This document shows, piece after piece, positions 24,163 to 35,240 of a stretch of 64,000 nucleotides of DNA. A program made the position numbers and the translations under genes. This stretch comes from Telopea speciosissima (taxonomy: Eukaryota; Streptophyta; Magnoliopsida; Proteales; Proteaceae), in contig NC_057924.1 of NCBI RefSeq assembly GCF_018873765.1, positions 12,487,001-12,551,000 on the forward strand, written 5' to 3'. How positions within the stretch are numbered: position 1 is the stretch's first letter; the number at the start of each line of letters is the position of its first letter. The notes beneath the pieces were generated by a model. That model was not told where the DNA came from. It ran no database searches and saw only the letters and a program-made list of their open reading frames with translations.

Positions 24163-25311
24163 ATGGCTCCTAGAACAAGGCGTGCACGGGCCGAACAAGC
24201 TGCCCCAGTTGCTTTGGATACGCAATGGTTCCAAGACCTAGAGAAACAGGAGATGTACCAAGACCACTTTCGCTTTAAGAATATCTTGGAGGGAAGAGAT
24301 GTGGTACTGGAAGACCTCAAGGCCTACAAGGTAGGGCCGAGATTTGAAGCACTGGGGTGGTCCAACCTCCTCAACCTTCCAGAGCCATTCTATCCCAAGC
24401 TCGTTCGTCACTTCTACGCCAACCTGCACACCGAGAACCTAGGCACACGAGATTACCGGATCCTCTCTTATGTCAAGGGAGTCACCATATCCTTCACAGG
24501 GGCACAGTTGGCAGGCATCCTCAATGTAGCTATCTGGGGAGAGAAGACCTATTGCGCACCATGGAAGAATCCCTACTCCTTTCTCAGGAGAGAGGCATAC
24601 AGGGAGTTATACAGGGAGCTTACACGTGGGGCATTCGAGAAGAAAGTGCCTGAGACTTCTTTTGCCAATTCTCCCAGGATACTGAGTCGGATTGTGCAGC
24701 ACAACATCGTGCCTATAGCCGGTCACCGCACCATGCCTTCCATCTTCGTAGGCTATGTGGCCTATCACCTCTACAAAGGTATCCCCATCTGCCTGCCCTA
24801 CATTATCATGCGGACCATGGATCATGCGGGGCGAAATCCCAGGAGGAACTTAGATTTACCCTATGGGAGGTTGCTCACTACTATTTTCCAGCATTTTGGA
24901 GTTGACTTGAGTGAGGAGGATCAAGACTTAACCGAAGATCCACCTCTAGATCGTAACGCAGTGGCGAGGATGCGAATTGCGATGGATGCATATAGTGATG
25001 GGGAGCCATTGGTCCCAGCAGAGGGTCACGGGCCTGAGCCTCAGGTACAGGAGCCTCCTCCTCAGCCGGCTGTGCATGCGGCCTCTTCATCCGGCACTGC
25101 TCCTAGTGGGTCTGACATCGACAGGATTCTTGCAACTCTGGGCCAGATGAGCACCAGCATGGCTCAGGGGTTTGAAGGAGTGAACACTAGGCTCGATGCA
25201 TCAGACAGACGCATGGAGAGCCTCGAGCAGCAGATGGAGGACTTGCACTCCTACCTCCATGATGAGGGCACAGAGGACGAGCCCAGTAGTGATGATGAGA
25301 TGGAGCAGTAG
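24163..25311 (+). CDS. Antisense accessory ORF in the gypsy leader, 'putative plant transposon protein' domain
   Basis: A clean 382-residue frame on the strand opposite gag-pol, between gag and the 5' LTR. Residues ~20-250 resemble the plant 'putative plant transposon protein' domain (FYPKLVRHFYANL, then YVKGVTISFTGAQLAGIL). A Pro/Glu-rich linker follows, then a probable coiled coil at ~325-365 (RLDASDRRMESLEQQMEDL) and an acidic tail. The start is preceded by TTGCAG at ~24142-24147. A plausible GTATGC donor lies at ~23355 after a pyrimidine-rich leader, so the transcript may have a ~790-base intron in its 5' UTR. Function is unknown: no nuclease, polymerase or capsid motif is visible. Family assignment is from memory. 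Confidence 0.72.
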   Translation: MAPRTRRARAEQAAPVALDTQWFQDLEKQEMYQDHFRFKNILEGRDVVLEDLKAYKVGPRFEALGWSNLLNLPEPFYPKLVRHFYANLHTENLGTRDYRILSYVKGVTISFTGAQLAGILNVAIWGEKTYCAPWKNPYSFLRREAYRELYRELTRGAFEKKVPETSFANSPRILSRIVQHNIVPIAGHRTMPSIFVGYVAYHLYKGIPICLPYIIMRTMDHAGRNPRRNLDLPYGRLLTTIFQHFGVDLSEEDQDLTEDPPLDRNAVARMRIAMDAYSDGEPLVPAEGHGPEPQVQEPPPQPAVHAASSSGTAPSGSDIDRILATLGQMSTSMAQGFEGVNTRLDASDRRMESLEQQMEDLHSYLHDEGTEDEPSSDDEMEQ

Positions 25312-25691
25312 ACCTCCTGTCCATTCCCACCATGCTCTCAATGGACCCCTAGCTTTTTGTCTTACCATGCAGCAAATTTATTTTTCTTTTTCTTGGTTGT
25401 AAGAATTCGAAGTCTACAGTTCAGCTGAATTTTGTTGTAATCACTCATTTGGCTTATGGAAATGTATTAACAGCTGAACCTAAGGAATATATCTATAAAT
25501 ATATACACATGTCTTTTCCTTCCACTGTTGTGCCTATTATTTGCTATTGTCTTCGGCTTTCTCCCTAAGCTAGCCTTCTCCCTAGCATTCACACACATTC
25601 AATTATGCATTGTTAGAAGCTTTTATTTTAGCAACCTATTGTGTAGAGTAAATCACAATTCCGCTAGACTGTGGCTGGTGCAGAGCATCTC

Positions 25692-25703
25692 GCTCTGATA
25701 CCA
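25692..25703 (-). other. Primer-binding site (initiator Met-tRNA)
   Basis: The minus strand reads TGGTATCAGAGC, the common plant primer site complementary to the 3' end of initiator methionine tRNA. It is three bases inside the 5' LTR, which fixes the element's orientation. Confidence 0.93.
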
Positions 25704-25706
25704 CGC

Positions 25707-28443
25707 TGTCACGCCCCTATTCCAGACAAGGAATATAATATCATATAAAGGGTGACTAGGACGACGCGTGTCATCCTACTAAACCGCCCGGATCACTGAC
25801 ACAGTGTCCCAACGCACAGTCATATCCAATATTAACACAATATAATATCAGAATGCAGAAAAGAGGAATATTACATTCCAAGGATCAGTAGTATTGCGGA
25901 AGCGTATAAATCGAATAGTTACAAGATGTTCAAAGCTAGATGATAAATACAGTAATTAGTTACATTTCCAATGATCATCTAATAACTATCAAAAATGGTA
26001 TTACAGTAAGTATTTCACCATAGGCCTTAGCCTCAAAAGTAATCAAAAAGGGATCGAGTCCCGAATATCCTCACGGCCCGTAGGCACAATCATCGCAAGG
26101 ACACCCGTCGCCATGTTCCTCAAACACGGCCTCCGGTTCCTCCTCACCGATCTCATCGTATCCCGAGGGCTGAACTCCAAGTCCCGCGAGATATCCGTCA
26201 CCTGCACCATAATCTAAAAAAATGTGCGCACGAGGGGGTTAGCTCCACTGAGCCAGTGAGGGGATGGGAATGCACAAACACGCAATTCACATAGTCCAAT
26301 GATGCATGCACATGTTAAGTTCATTTTTCCACCTAACAAACAACTAAGTCAATGGCATATGCTACTGTGACAACTCGGGAGACACTGTGGGTCACTTAAC
26401 TTATCGCCACAATGAAACCTCAATTGTCACGTGGGACCTACGCCGATCGAAGCCTCCAAGACCACTCAGTGGCGACCCGATAACCAATACTACTATGATG
26501 GCCTCTCCCACCTCCACGAATCCGGTGTCGATTACCCAACACCTAAACCCCTGTTGGTAAGGGTCGTAGCATAAGGGTGTGAAATCCTAGCCACAATATA
26601 CTACATGCAAGTCCTATCGTCCCGAGAGGTAATCCGGCGCATCAACTTTTCATCCGGTTTAGTGCCGGTTACACAAGACGGCACGGCGCATACAGATTCA
26701 ACATGACATTCAACATAATTTCTTCATAAATGTTTATAGAGTTCGGGGTTCCGGCACCGAGACCCATCAAGATACAACATTACCAATCAACATTATAACA
26801 AATAGATATAAAATTATGCAATATGCGCAAACATGCTTATTAATTATAATGAGTACATAATATATAATGCAATAATAATAACAAGCCCATACAACCAAAC
26901 CCACTCACAACGTATACGCCAAGCACCCAGTTTATCAGTTGTCGCCTCGATCAAGCAATAAGCCACAAAAGTGAATATTTTAACCTATACAAAGAGTGGA
27001 ATAAGGTTAAACGAGCGAAAGGAACGGATCCCCAAAAGATCTCCCACAAACACTTAAGTATAAGGTTTCGAGACGAAGTGGTTGCAGGAGTGGTTTCATG
27101 CCCAAATTTCGCAACCACATGTAAATCCTAGGAAACGGGACGTTTTAGTCAAGGTCGGATGCGGATGTGGTTTCGAAAAACTGAATCCAAGTGTAAATCC
27201 GACCTTCACGTAATCCTTCTCGGGAAGGTAGTTTCGGGGGGTTTCTTGCGGTCCGAAATCACATGTAACCCTCACACCTTCAGGTCCAAAATCCGAAGGA
27301 TTCCCTCCAAGGACCCCATTTCAAGTGGTTTTTAAGGCACAAGGACTTCTAGAAAACTCTATCCTAAGCTCCTTAGGGTCCAACCTTAAATCTCCCAAAT
27401 GGCAATGAGAACCCTCACATTAGAGCTCATAATGGAGTGAACTAACTCCACCATAGCTTGGCTTTAAAGCTCCATCTACTCCCTAGGTTCCAAGAGAGAT
27501 CTAGGTCAATCCCTCCCATTACCCAACCCCTTTTTGAAATCCAAAATAGACGAAGGAAGAAGCTTACCTACCCCCAAGATGAGAGCTCCACGATTTCTGG
27601 CCCAAGAGATGGGGTCTCCACCTTCCTCCAAGCCTCTCTCTCCTTCCTCTTTCTCTTCCTCTCCTCTTTCTCTCCTCTTTCTCTCCTCCACGATTTAGGG
27701 TAGAAGAGGATGTTGAAGAAGAAGTGATGTTCTCTCCCCCTCCTCCTCTCTTTTATAATAAATGGGTCTATGGGTACCCTTAGTCAAATGGGTCATGAGG
27801 CCTAATGGGTCAACCCATTAGTCCTATGTGGGTAAGTGGATGGAATAACCCATCATTGGGCCAATAGGTTAAATGGGCCTGCCCACAACCTTAATTAAGG
27901 AAAAGCCCATTCTTAGATGGGCTCATATGAGATGGGTATAAGTCCCCAATGTACTTCCTAAAGGCACGCGGGACCCGAACTTAAATTATTCCCTTCTCTC
28001 ATGAAATAGCTCGAGCGGTTCAAGCCCGGACCCGCACTTCGAGGTTACCAAGGGAAGAATAATTAATAAGACTTGAGGCTAGAACTTACTTTTCCCCCTG
28101 TCATGGTTTATTACCCATGACCCCGAACAGCTTCGCCACGGCAACGCTAAGCTCATCACCGAACGAAATATCCAGCTGAGGTGACGGTCCAGGATGCTCT
28201 CTCCTGAACTCCTCGCTTCCCGGGCTGGTACTTGGAGGGTAGTCGACGAAGTCGCCGTCCACGAACTTTCCCCACTGGCGGTTGAGGAATCTTTCCTCCA
28301 CAGGCAAACCCGTGCTGTGGTCAACGATTTTGTAGCTAGGTTTGACCATCATGGAGAACAGGTCACCAGCATACATGGCAGCGGTATCTACACGTCACGA
28401 GAAGAAATGATATTTAATTATATCCCGGGGTACGGGTATAACA
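25707..28443 (-). repeat. 5' LTR of the gypsy element
   Basis: 2,737 bp and near-identical to the copy at 15293-18057. Most visible differences are one- to few-base indels, including one short duplicated stretch in the other copy. They are concentrated in the first half in plus-strand order. The 17.0-18.0 kb and 27.4-28.4 kb portions are almost the same base for base. Confidence 0.93.
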
Positions 28444-28448
28444 TCACC
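28444..28448. repeat. 5-bp target-site duplication (right) of the gypsy element
   Basis: TCACC, matching 15288-15292. Confidence 0.93.
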
Positions 28449-28741
28449 AGCCATACATGCAGCCAATGCCATCGCCTCTTACGCCGGCGCCAACATCATA
28501 TCACAGTGGATCATCTTCTTCACGGACTGGATCGATTGGTAACCCTAGTTTATATCCTAGGATAGGTTACCTACAGTATGTTGATGATTCCATTTACGTG
28601 ACACTTGTAGATGACTACACTCGTTTCTTCTCTGATTCTATACCGTGGTCCACATATGTCCTTCAAATAGAGAGCAATGGACGTCGACTCCAGCGAGGCA
28701 TGAGTGGGATTGATCCAGGGAGGCACATCAACTACTATTAG
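28449..28741 (+). pseudogene. hAT transposase, C-terminal tail beyond the gypsy insertion
   Basis: After the right gypsy target-site duplication the same transposase frame resumes with a Pro/Ser-rich stretch (QPYMQPMPSPLTP). It then runs through YVDDSIYVTLVDDY to a stop at 28741. The join is in frame with the host sequence left of 15292, so the gypsy interrupted the last exon. The tail is compositionally like the tyrosine/glycine-rich sequence just before the insertion. Confidence 0.8.
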
Positions 28742-29044
28742 CAGTTTAGCACTTGTAATTTGTAACTTAAGTTGTGATTTCATTAATCTATGTGTATTTA
28801 ACTATTTATACATTAGGGTCGGCGACCGTATGTCAATCAAGGGTGCAAGCCCAAACACCAATTGGAATTCACATTTTTACAATTTTATGGTTTAAATGTG
28901 TTTATTAAGCTTAAATAAGGCTGCCCATGAAGTTTCAGGCCTAGATATGGCCAAATACCCCCCGAGATGGACCCCAGAAATATTATAGAAAAAATACAAT
29001 ATTTCGATCATATTTCGCGATATATCGCGAGATATAGTTCTATG

Positions 29045-29052
29045 ATGGATAC
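29045..29052. repeat. 8-bp target-site duplication (right) of the hAT element
   Basis: ATGGATAC, identical to 10860-10867. Confidence 0.88.
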
Positions 29053-29343
29053 AATAATGGTAGGGTAGGCATTCAGGAACTTTTGAATATGTTAGGTGTA
29101 TCTTATAGTTAAATCAAATTCTATATATTCCACCAAAGAAAATATATCAATATGATTTTAATTATTCACTCCGATCTAACCATGAAAAACATTCTAATTG
29201 TATGGTTGTGATGCTTGCGTTTGTGGGGGGAAGCGATTGCTGTTAGATTTCCTAACTTCTATTTGCGTTGATGATTTGACTCATGTTACTATCTTCTCAG
29301 ACTATCAATTGCTAGTTAAGTGTCTCTCTCCTCTGATCTTTAT

Positions 29344-29499
29344 CGTCTCCATTTATCTGCCCCCTCCATTTTCTTCATTACATCTAATAGGGGGCGGAAA
29401 TGACCACCCTACCCCTTGCCCGAACACACTATCTGGATGGGGTCCATTCCCCCCTATTAGATGTAATGGAGGAAATGGAGGGGTAGATAAATAGAGACG
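29344..29499. mobile_element. MITE, 'CTCCAATTCCTC' family, compact copy
   Basis: A 156-bp element with ~45-bp inverted arms: CGTCTCCATTTATCTGCCCC on the left, matched by GAGGGGTAGATAAATAGAGACG-type sequence on the right. The arms meet at CTAATAGGGGG / CCCCTATTAG. The centre carries 'gaaatgaccaccctacccc' and 'tgcccgaacaca' as in other copies. The target duplication is unclear. Confidence 0.7.
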
Positions 29500-29664
29500 C
29501 TAATTTTCCCTCTCTCCTCCCATCTAGTATAACCATTATAGTTTTGGATATTTTGTTGTTTTCTCCATGAAATTTTGCAAATGTTTTGGTTCACTCTATT
29601 TCAAAATGTGGGCAAAAAGATTTTAGGGATTTGTCCTTACAGCGAAGCTTCTCAATATTGTAAA

Positions 29665-29736
29665 GTAGAGGCAATATTGTAGCTTAATATATCTCCTTTT
29701 GTAGAGGCAATATTGTAGCTTAATATATCTCCTTTT
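29665..29736. repeat. Tandem duplication, 36-bp unit, two copies
   Basis: The unit starting GTAGAGGCAATATTGTAGC at 29665 is repeated exactly at 29701. A third partial start lies at 29737. Confidence 0.9.
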
Positions 29737-30393
29737 GTAGAGGCTTTAATCAAAAACATGCATGAGCCAAGCTAAGCCAAATGATGTTGAGTCGAGCCGA
29801 GTCGAGCTGAGCCAATCCAAACCGATCTGTAGAAAGGGTTGACCATTGACATTTTAAAATCTTGAAAAGAGAAGTGGCTAACTGCTTCAACGTAATTTCG
29901 GAATGTTTAAGTTCAATAATAAATAGTAAAACGGTATCTTTTCATAAACGAATTTCAGGTAAACACGTGGCAAAGAAAACCTATCTTTCAGTGCTGTTTG
30001 TGACCACCCAATTGTCCGTACTTCCTCTACATTGACCGATATACCCTCGTATACATTTAATTGAGACAGTGTTTCCATCAAGGTTTTAAAACACGGAATC
30101 CATCATTTGCTTTACCAAAAAACCCAAAAACAGAATCCATCATTTGCAACTCTGATCTGGATCGGATCAGAATCCATCCGATTTGGTGCTCAAAAACCCT
30201 AGGATTGATCCTTACATTCAAAACAAGAAAATTTTAAGGTTTTTAGGTGTGAATCAGTCGTGTCAGATTGGTGGAAATCGAGATTGGTCATGTGTTTTTG
30301 GATTATGGAGGGAAGAGCATTGACCCTACCCAATCATGGCGTCCCAGGAAAAGGTTTCGTCGTGTAGGAAATCGAAGTGATAAGGGAGGAGAG

Positions 30394-30705
30394 TAAGGCT
30401 GTCAATTGGTTTGTTTCAAGATATAATATGTAAAATTTGAAATCAAATTGGAACCGAATAAGATCTCTTTCTAACCAAATGGTTTAATTCGGAATTCATT
30501 CTATTCTAAATTAGTTTCTCGTATTTGATTCTAACCGGGTTTTTTTGTTTTTTGTTTTTTTTTTCATTTCCCATAATTCCTCAAATAAAGTAGGGTCTTT
30601 AGCTTGCCAATTGAAAGCCATTTTAAACAAAAATCGAACCATTTTTGTTAGTTAGATTTGGTTCCATTTTAAACAGTCAATTTCAGTCTTAAATTGACAC
30701 CCTTA
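30394..30705. mobile_element. Non-autonomous hAT element (MITE), 312 bp
   Basis: Ends are TAAGGCTGTCAATT and AATTGACACCCTTA, inverted and fitting the hAT rule. An exact 8-bp duplication GAGGAGAG lies at 30386-30393 and 30706-30713. The interior has no coding capacity. Confidence 0.82.
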
Positions 30706-31331
30706 GAGGAGAGAGCATCAATGTGAGACCTACATAGTTAGGATGTGAGAAGGCATGAAAATACATCCCAACATTGTCGGCATGACAATCTTTTTCCCTT
30801 ACAAATTACTTCTTAAAGTCGCGACGAAAGAGGTCAAGAACCGAATATATAAACAAAGGAGGATTAGTCGATTAGTGTGTGATTTAAGGGTTGTTGGAGT
30901 GCTAAATTGTTGTGCATAATGAACTAAGACAAGTTATGGATGGGAGAGATCAGTGCTGTGTGTGTGTGTGTGTGTTTATTGTGCATTGTTTACAGTTTGG
31001 TCGTTGGGCAATGCAGCAAGTGTGAGCTAAGTTTGAGTTGTGTGTGACATCTTTCTCTCATCTTTCTTCTTTTGCTTCTTTAATTATGCCATGCTCACTA
31101 AACCTTAATTAATAACAAGCCAAGCCAAGGCAATTCAACCAAGTATGAATTTCTATTATAGGGTTTGTAATATCATTCTCACTATCATTAATTAATAAAA
31201 TAGCCAGAATAAATGTAAGCCCTCTAAAGAAATCTCTTGCTTTAAAAAAAATTAAGGAAATAAAGTGTTCAACATTCAAGAGAGAAATAAAAAATTAAAA
31301 GATAAAGCAAATAAATAAAAAGTCTTTTCAG

Positions 31332-31758
31332 ATGACACTACGCCTAGTGAAGTATAAAGATTCACTGTTTGTTATTTCGTATTACTTGAGTTAATTCATA
31401 TGATAGAGGACACCTCGTATATTTGCAATACATGAGTTAGTTCATATGATAGAGGACATCTCGTATATCTCAATGGCCAAATTTTAATCCAAAGAATGTA
31501 AGCAAGGAAAGTTGTTCAAACTCTAATATAATTCAAAGTATGAGTCCAATTATCAAAATGTCATCAAATGGAGATGAATATAAAATACAAAACATAACAT
31601 CTTTTTTAATTTTAACTATTTCCTCTACTCATTCTAAGCTGAATTTATACCCAATGAGATCATGCTTGCCTGATCCTCTATCACACGGACAAACAAATGT
31701 TGTGTCATATGGCAAATAGTGAAGCATTATACTTATACTTCACTGGGCATAATGACAT
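31332..31758. mobile_element. Probable MITE with inverted ends
   Basis: The left arm ATGACACTACGCCTAGTGAA and the right arm read on minus (ATGTCATTATGCCCAGTGAA) are imperfect inverted repeats extending ~40 bp. An internal direct duplication of ~57 bp lies at ~31385-31480. No clear target duplication. Confidence 0.5.
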
Positions 31759-32481
31759 GGAAGAAAACCAAAAAAATATTTATATATATATACTCTTGAG
31801 CAATAAAAACATTTCGTCTGAGAATTTGAAATCAACCTAGAATGCATTCTAAGAATACATACCAAACACAGCCTAAATGAAAACATATAATTTAATATAT
31901 CTTGTGAATTTTAAAAGCTAAAAAATATATTTTGGTGAGATTTCCCTCCTACATAACTCAAAATAGATTCCAGATTGCTCACTCACATGTCTTAAGGACC
32001 AACCCAATTAATAAGTGGGGTTGGCATGTGACTGTCTTTAATTTTGTCTTTTGTTTAAGGTGGTGCATTTTGGATTAAAAAAAGACTGGACAACCAGTAC
32101 ATGGGTGGAGTGTCAACCTCAAGGGTCAAGGACTCTTAAGGCAGCCCACAAATAGTCCAATGAGGGATGAGGCCTATAATTATCTACCATGTGATCTTAA
32201 ATTTAATAATATTATTAGGTATATGGATCTTACCTAATAATATTAGGCATTAATCTAACAACCCAGAACTCGAGCCCAACTCTAAGTTCACTTAACTCAG
32301 CCCAGGCCCAATCCAACTCGGCCCAGTCTTAATTGTCCTTGATTGGGCCAGATTAGCCCTAATTGACCCTGGCAGCTCCTATATATTATCATTTGGATGA
32401 GAGAGAGAGAGAAACATAGACAAGTTGACGCAGGACAATGTATATTAAAAAGGAAAAGCCAATAATGCATATTAAAAATTT

Positions 32482-32651
32482 GGGAGAAAGTTCTCTCTCC
32501 CGGGAGTGTGGCCTACGCCAACACTCCCATGAGTCTATCTCTCTCCTCCCCATATGAAAAGACATCCCTACCCCCTTGTTTTGAGGAGGAGAGAGATAGA
32601 CATATGAGAGTGCTGATGTAGGCCACACTCCCAAACAGAAAACTACTTCCC
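32482..32651. mobile_element. Mutator-type MITE copy 1 (GGGA...TCCC), 170 bp
   Basis: Inverted arms of ~45 bp contain GGAGTGTGGCCTACGCC and its reverse complement, with a pyrimidine-rich centre. It is the same family as 34727 and 53644. Flanks are AT-rich (TAAAAATTT / TAAAAAAAA), so the 9-bp duplication is blurred here. Confidence 0.72.
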
Positions 32652-34389
32652 TAAAAAAAAAATTTTTTTAAAAAAAGAAGTAAAGATAGACGCTGGTGGT
32701 GTAATTAAAAAAAGGGGTCTAGGTGGTGAATGGAGACTTTTAAAAACCCAAAGTAGTATGACATTTTATATGTTAATATAATACATTTATTGTATACTTA
32801 AGGTCGGGTTGGGCCGGGCCAAAGTCAGCCCAGGCCCTGTTCAGATCTGAAAATCCCAGCCCAAGCCCACTCTACGGGCTGAAAATCTTAACTCAGGCCC
32901 TGTTTGGGCTCAGGGCTAGCTTGGGCTGGCCGGGCTTTTTTGACACAAAGTGAATTTATCAATGTGGCAAACAGTATGTTTTGTTCAGTTTTAAACTGGT
33001 CTATTGAATCAAAATCATAATTGATAATTGTCGGTTCGATCGGTTTTGATTTTTTATTTGTTTCTCTTATTAATGCTTTCTTAATGGCTTTTTTTTTTTT
33101 TTTTTTTTTTCTGATTAATTATTTCTCATTGGTTTATATAAAAGGAAAATGCTTTCTATGCCTAAGGCACACATTGTGCCTTTCTCACATCTTGTTTTTT
33201 TTTAATTATTTTTTCGTTTTCCTTTAATAAATAAATATATAAATTTCTTTCTTTGCTCCCTGTACGCCCCCCTCCTCCAAAAAAAGAAAAGAAAAGGACT
33301 TCTGGGCTTTCTTCTACACTTATTCGATCAACCTATTGCATCTTCCCTCATCTCTCTATCGAACTAGGTAGAAAAGAGAAGAAGACGACGAAGAACAACG
33401 ACAATGATCTAATATTTCAGTTTTTGTTCCTAACTGCAGGTTGATGGGATGGGATGGGATGAGTGGTTCGGTTTTTGGTTAGGTTTTAGAAGAAGAAGAG
33501 CAAAATAATATCAATCTATCCTATCATGGGTATATTTATCTTATCAAGGGTATATTGGTCATAAAATGTCTAAAACATTCCTATTTGTTTACAACTATCG
33601 GGAACAATTAACAGAGTGGGTTTATTTGTTCATTATTTTGAAAAGCATGGATGGTATGCATAAATATTCAAAACTCACAGAGTGAATTTGTAACTAGGCC
33701 TTACCTCAGGGGAGGTAGTACATGTAAATTTTTCCAAAAAAAAATGAAAAGAGATGATTGCTGCCTAGGCCTATAGAGTGGCGTGATTCCGGCCTTTTCA
33801 TGGGGGCAGCATGGTATTTTTACACATTTCAATGTCTAGGTGCAAGAGCCATGTGGGTCAGGTAACGTTATTTTCCCTCTAAGAAAACAAACATATAAAA
33901 AAAGGGAGAGAGAAGAAGAAAAGTAGGAATGTAAGCATGGATTTAATTATCGTTATCGGAATCGCCGTTTGTCATAACATTCGGATTGGCTCGTATCGAC
34001 CTGGATCAATTGGTTTTGCTTCTACTTTTCATAAAACAAAAAAAACAAAAAAACATATTTTAGTATCTCTTTACCCTTGGTCTGTATCGATTCACTGATT
34101 TGGGAATGGTTAGGATCTCTGTCAATAACATCTGGATTGGCTCGTATCGGCCTGGATCGGTTAGTTTTACCCCTACTTTTCATACACAAAAAAAAAAAAA
34201 ATATATATATATTCTATTATCTTTTTAAACTTAATCCGTACCGATTTACCGGTCTGGGATTGGTTAGGAATCGGTATTGGCCTTTAACGATACGAATATG
34301 AATTGGTCGATCCGACCAATCCGTTAAGAATTCCTCAAACCATGATCATAAAAGAGAATAGGTAATCAATCGGTTACATCCAACTAGGA

Positions 34390-34510
34390 GGGTCAAATGT
34401 ATGCAGCCTTACCCAGTTACCCCTGTTTCCAGAGATGTTGTTTCCAGGACTTGAACCTGTGACCAAGGGTTCAGCAAGTGAGCACTTGACTAACATGCCA
34501 AGCACGACCT
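34390..34510 (-). mobile_element. tRNA-derived SINE fragment (Au-SINE-like)
   Basis: On the minus strand, TGGCATGTTAGTC resembles a Pol III A box and GGTTCAAGTCC (34447-34457) a B box. They are followed by 'ggaaacaacatctctgg' and 'gggtaaggctgcatac', as in plant Au-type SINEs from memory. No clear poly-T tail or target duplication. Confidence 0.55.
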
Positions 34511-34610
34511 GCTATTCAAAGGCGTATGAAACTCATAAACCACCTATTTGTTATTAAAAGTCTAAGTGTGTGGGAATTTTTTTAAGAAGTAGTACGTGGA
34601 GTGTTTTGAG

Positions 34611-35185
34611 CATGGTTTAAGGTATCCATATCAGATCGTCTGATACGATTGATACTGCACCGTTTTAAAAGTGGCCGATAACGTATCAGTTAAGTGGTAT
34701 GGAAGAGATATCAATAATTAAAACAACGGAAAAAGTTCTCTGTCCGGGAGTGTGGCCTACGCCAGCACTTCCATGAGTCTATCTCTCTCCTCCCCATGTG
34801 AAAAGACACCTCTGCCCTCTTGTTTTAAGGAGGAGAGAGATAGACACATGGGAGTGCTGGCGTAGGCCACACTCCCGTACAGAAAACTGCTTCCCTTAAA
34901 ACAATATATTGGGGGAAGTTTTCATACACGGTCGTATCCCCTCTCACAAAGAGCTGGAAAAGTCATAAACCGCCACCCATTAATTAATGCCTTGAAACTC
35001 CCACCCTCTTACACACGGCTTACGCAACCGTATATAAAAAATTTCCCCCCAGTATATTTTAAGAAAAACTAAGGGTAAATTTGTTCGATAAAACCAATTG
35101 GTACTTATATCGTATCAATATCATATCAATTTTGAAAGTGATAGATACCCGATCCATTACCAAACATTAAAAGTCTGAAACCATG
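34611..35185. mobile_element. Non-autonomous hAT element, 575 bp, with a nested Mutator-type MITE
   Basis: It begins CATGGTTTAAGG and ends GAAACCATG, both fitting the hAT end rule. The interior has GATACGATTGATAC-type sequence common to such elements. Flanking 8-mers GTTTTGAG and GGTTGGAG match at six of eight positions. Its right end recurs upstream of epoxide hydrolase 2 (~48270), so it predates that duplication. The MITE at 34727-34895 inserted into it later. Confidence 0.6.
34727..34895. mobile_element. Mutator-type MITE copy 2, 169 bp
   Basis: Inverted arms with GGGAGTGTGGCCTACGCCAG, flanked by an exact 9-bp duplication TTAAAACAA (34718-34726 and 34896-34904). Nine bases is the Mutator superfamily length. 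It is nested inside the hAT element 34611-35185. Confidence 0.8.
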
Positions 35186-35240
35186 GGTTGGAGATTGCGT
35201 CTTCGAAAGAAGTTTTTCCTACTGTTTCACGTTTGTAATT

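Larger units (their letters stand above)
15293..28443 (-). mobile_element. Ty3/gypsy LTR retrotransposon, chromovirus (Tekay-like), 13.15 kb, nested in the hAT
   Basis: The element has two ~2.75-kb LTRs with TG...CA ends, a 5-bp target-site duplication, a primer-binding site matching initiator methionine tRNA, and a purine-rich tract beside the 3' LTR. Its gag-pol runs on the minus strand in the order protease, reverse transcriptase, RNase H, integrase, chromodomain, which is Ty3/gypsy order. The chromodomain plus long LTRs point to the Tekay/Del group of chromoviruses. Gag is a long open frame; pol is a fossil with roughly six to ten breaks. A plus-strand ORF sits between the 5' LTR and gag. 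The LTRs look nearly identical, so the insertion is recent on a plant-genome scale. Clade assignment is from remembered motifs. Confidence 0.92.
10868..29044 (+). mobile_element. hAT DNA transposon, about 5.0 kb, split by a gypsy insertion
   Basis: The left end begins CATGGTATAAAATC and the right end, read on the minus strand, begins CATAGAACTATATC. Both fit the hAT rule of A at position 2 and G at position 5, and continue into similar GCGATAAATCG / GCGATATATCG sequence. Perfect 8-bp duplications flank the ends. Subterminal CGATATATCG-type palindromes cluster at ~10960-11025 and ~29000-29035, where hAT transposases usually bind. The interior encodes a BED finger, DUF659 and hATC transposase on the plus strand. 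Subtracting the 13,151-bp gypsy and its extra 5-bp duplication leaves ~5.0 kb, a normal autonomous hAT size. The transposase is decayed, so the copy cannot be autonomous. Confidence 0.88.
29053..35100. other. Intergenic, transposon-rich
   Basis: No gene is seen across ~6 kb. It holds several small elements listed separately (29344, 30394, 31332, 32482, 34390, 34611). There is a 36-bp tandem duplication at 29665-29736, a (TG)n run at ~30957-30974, a direct duplication at ~31385-31480, and a degenerate direct duplication of ~150-bp period at ~33965-34290. The rest is AT-rich unique-looking sequence. Confidence 0.55.

Noticed and set aside
25692-25703. Match to initiator tRNA
   Set aside because: Only the short primer-binding complement is present beside an LTR; no tRNA fold or gene.
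30957-30974. (TG)n run
   Set aside because: Ordinary microsatellite with no linked feature.
33085-33110. Long T runs here and at 37735-37752 and 52318-52332
   Set aside because: Simple homopolymers common in plant intergenic and intronic DNA; not taken as retrotransposon tails without flanking duplications.
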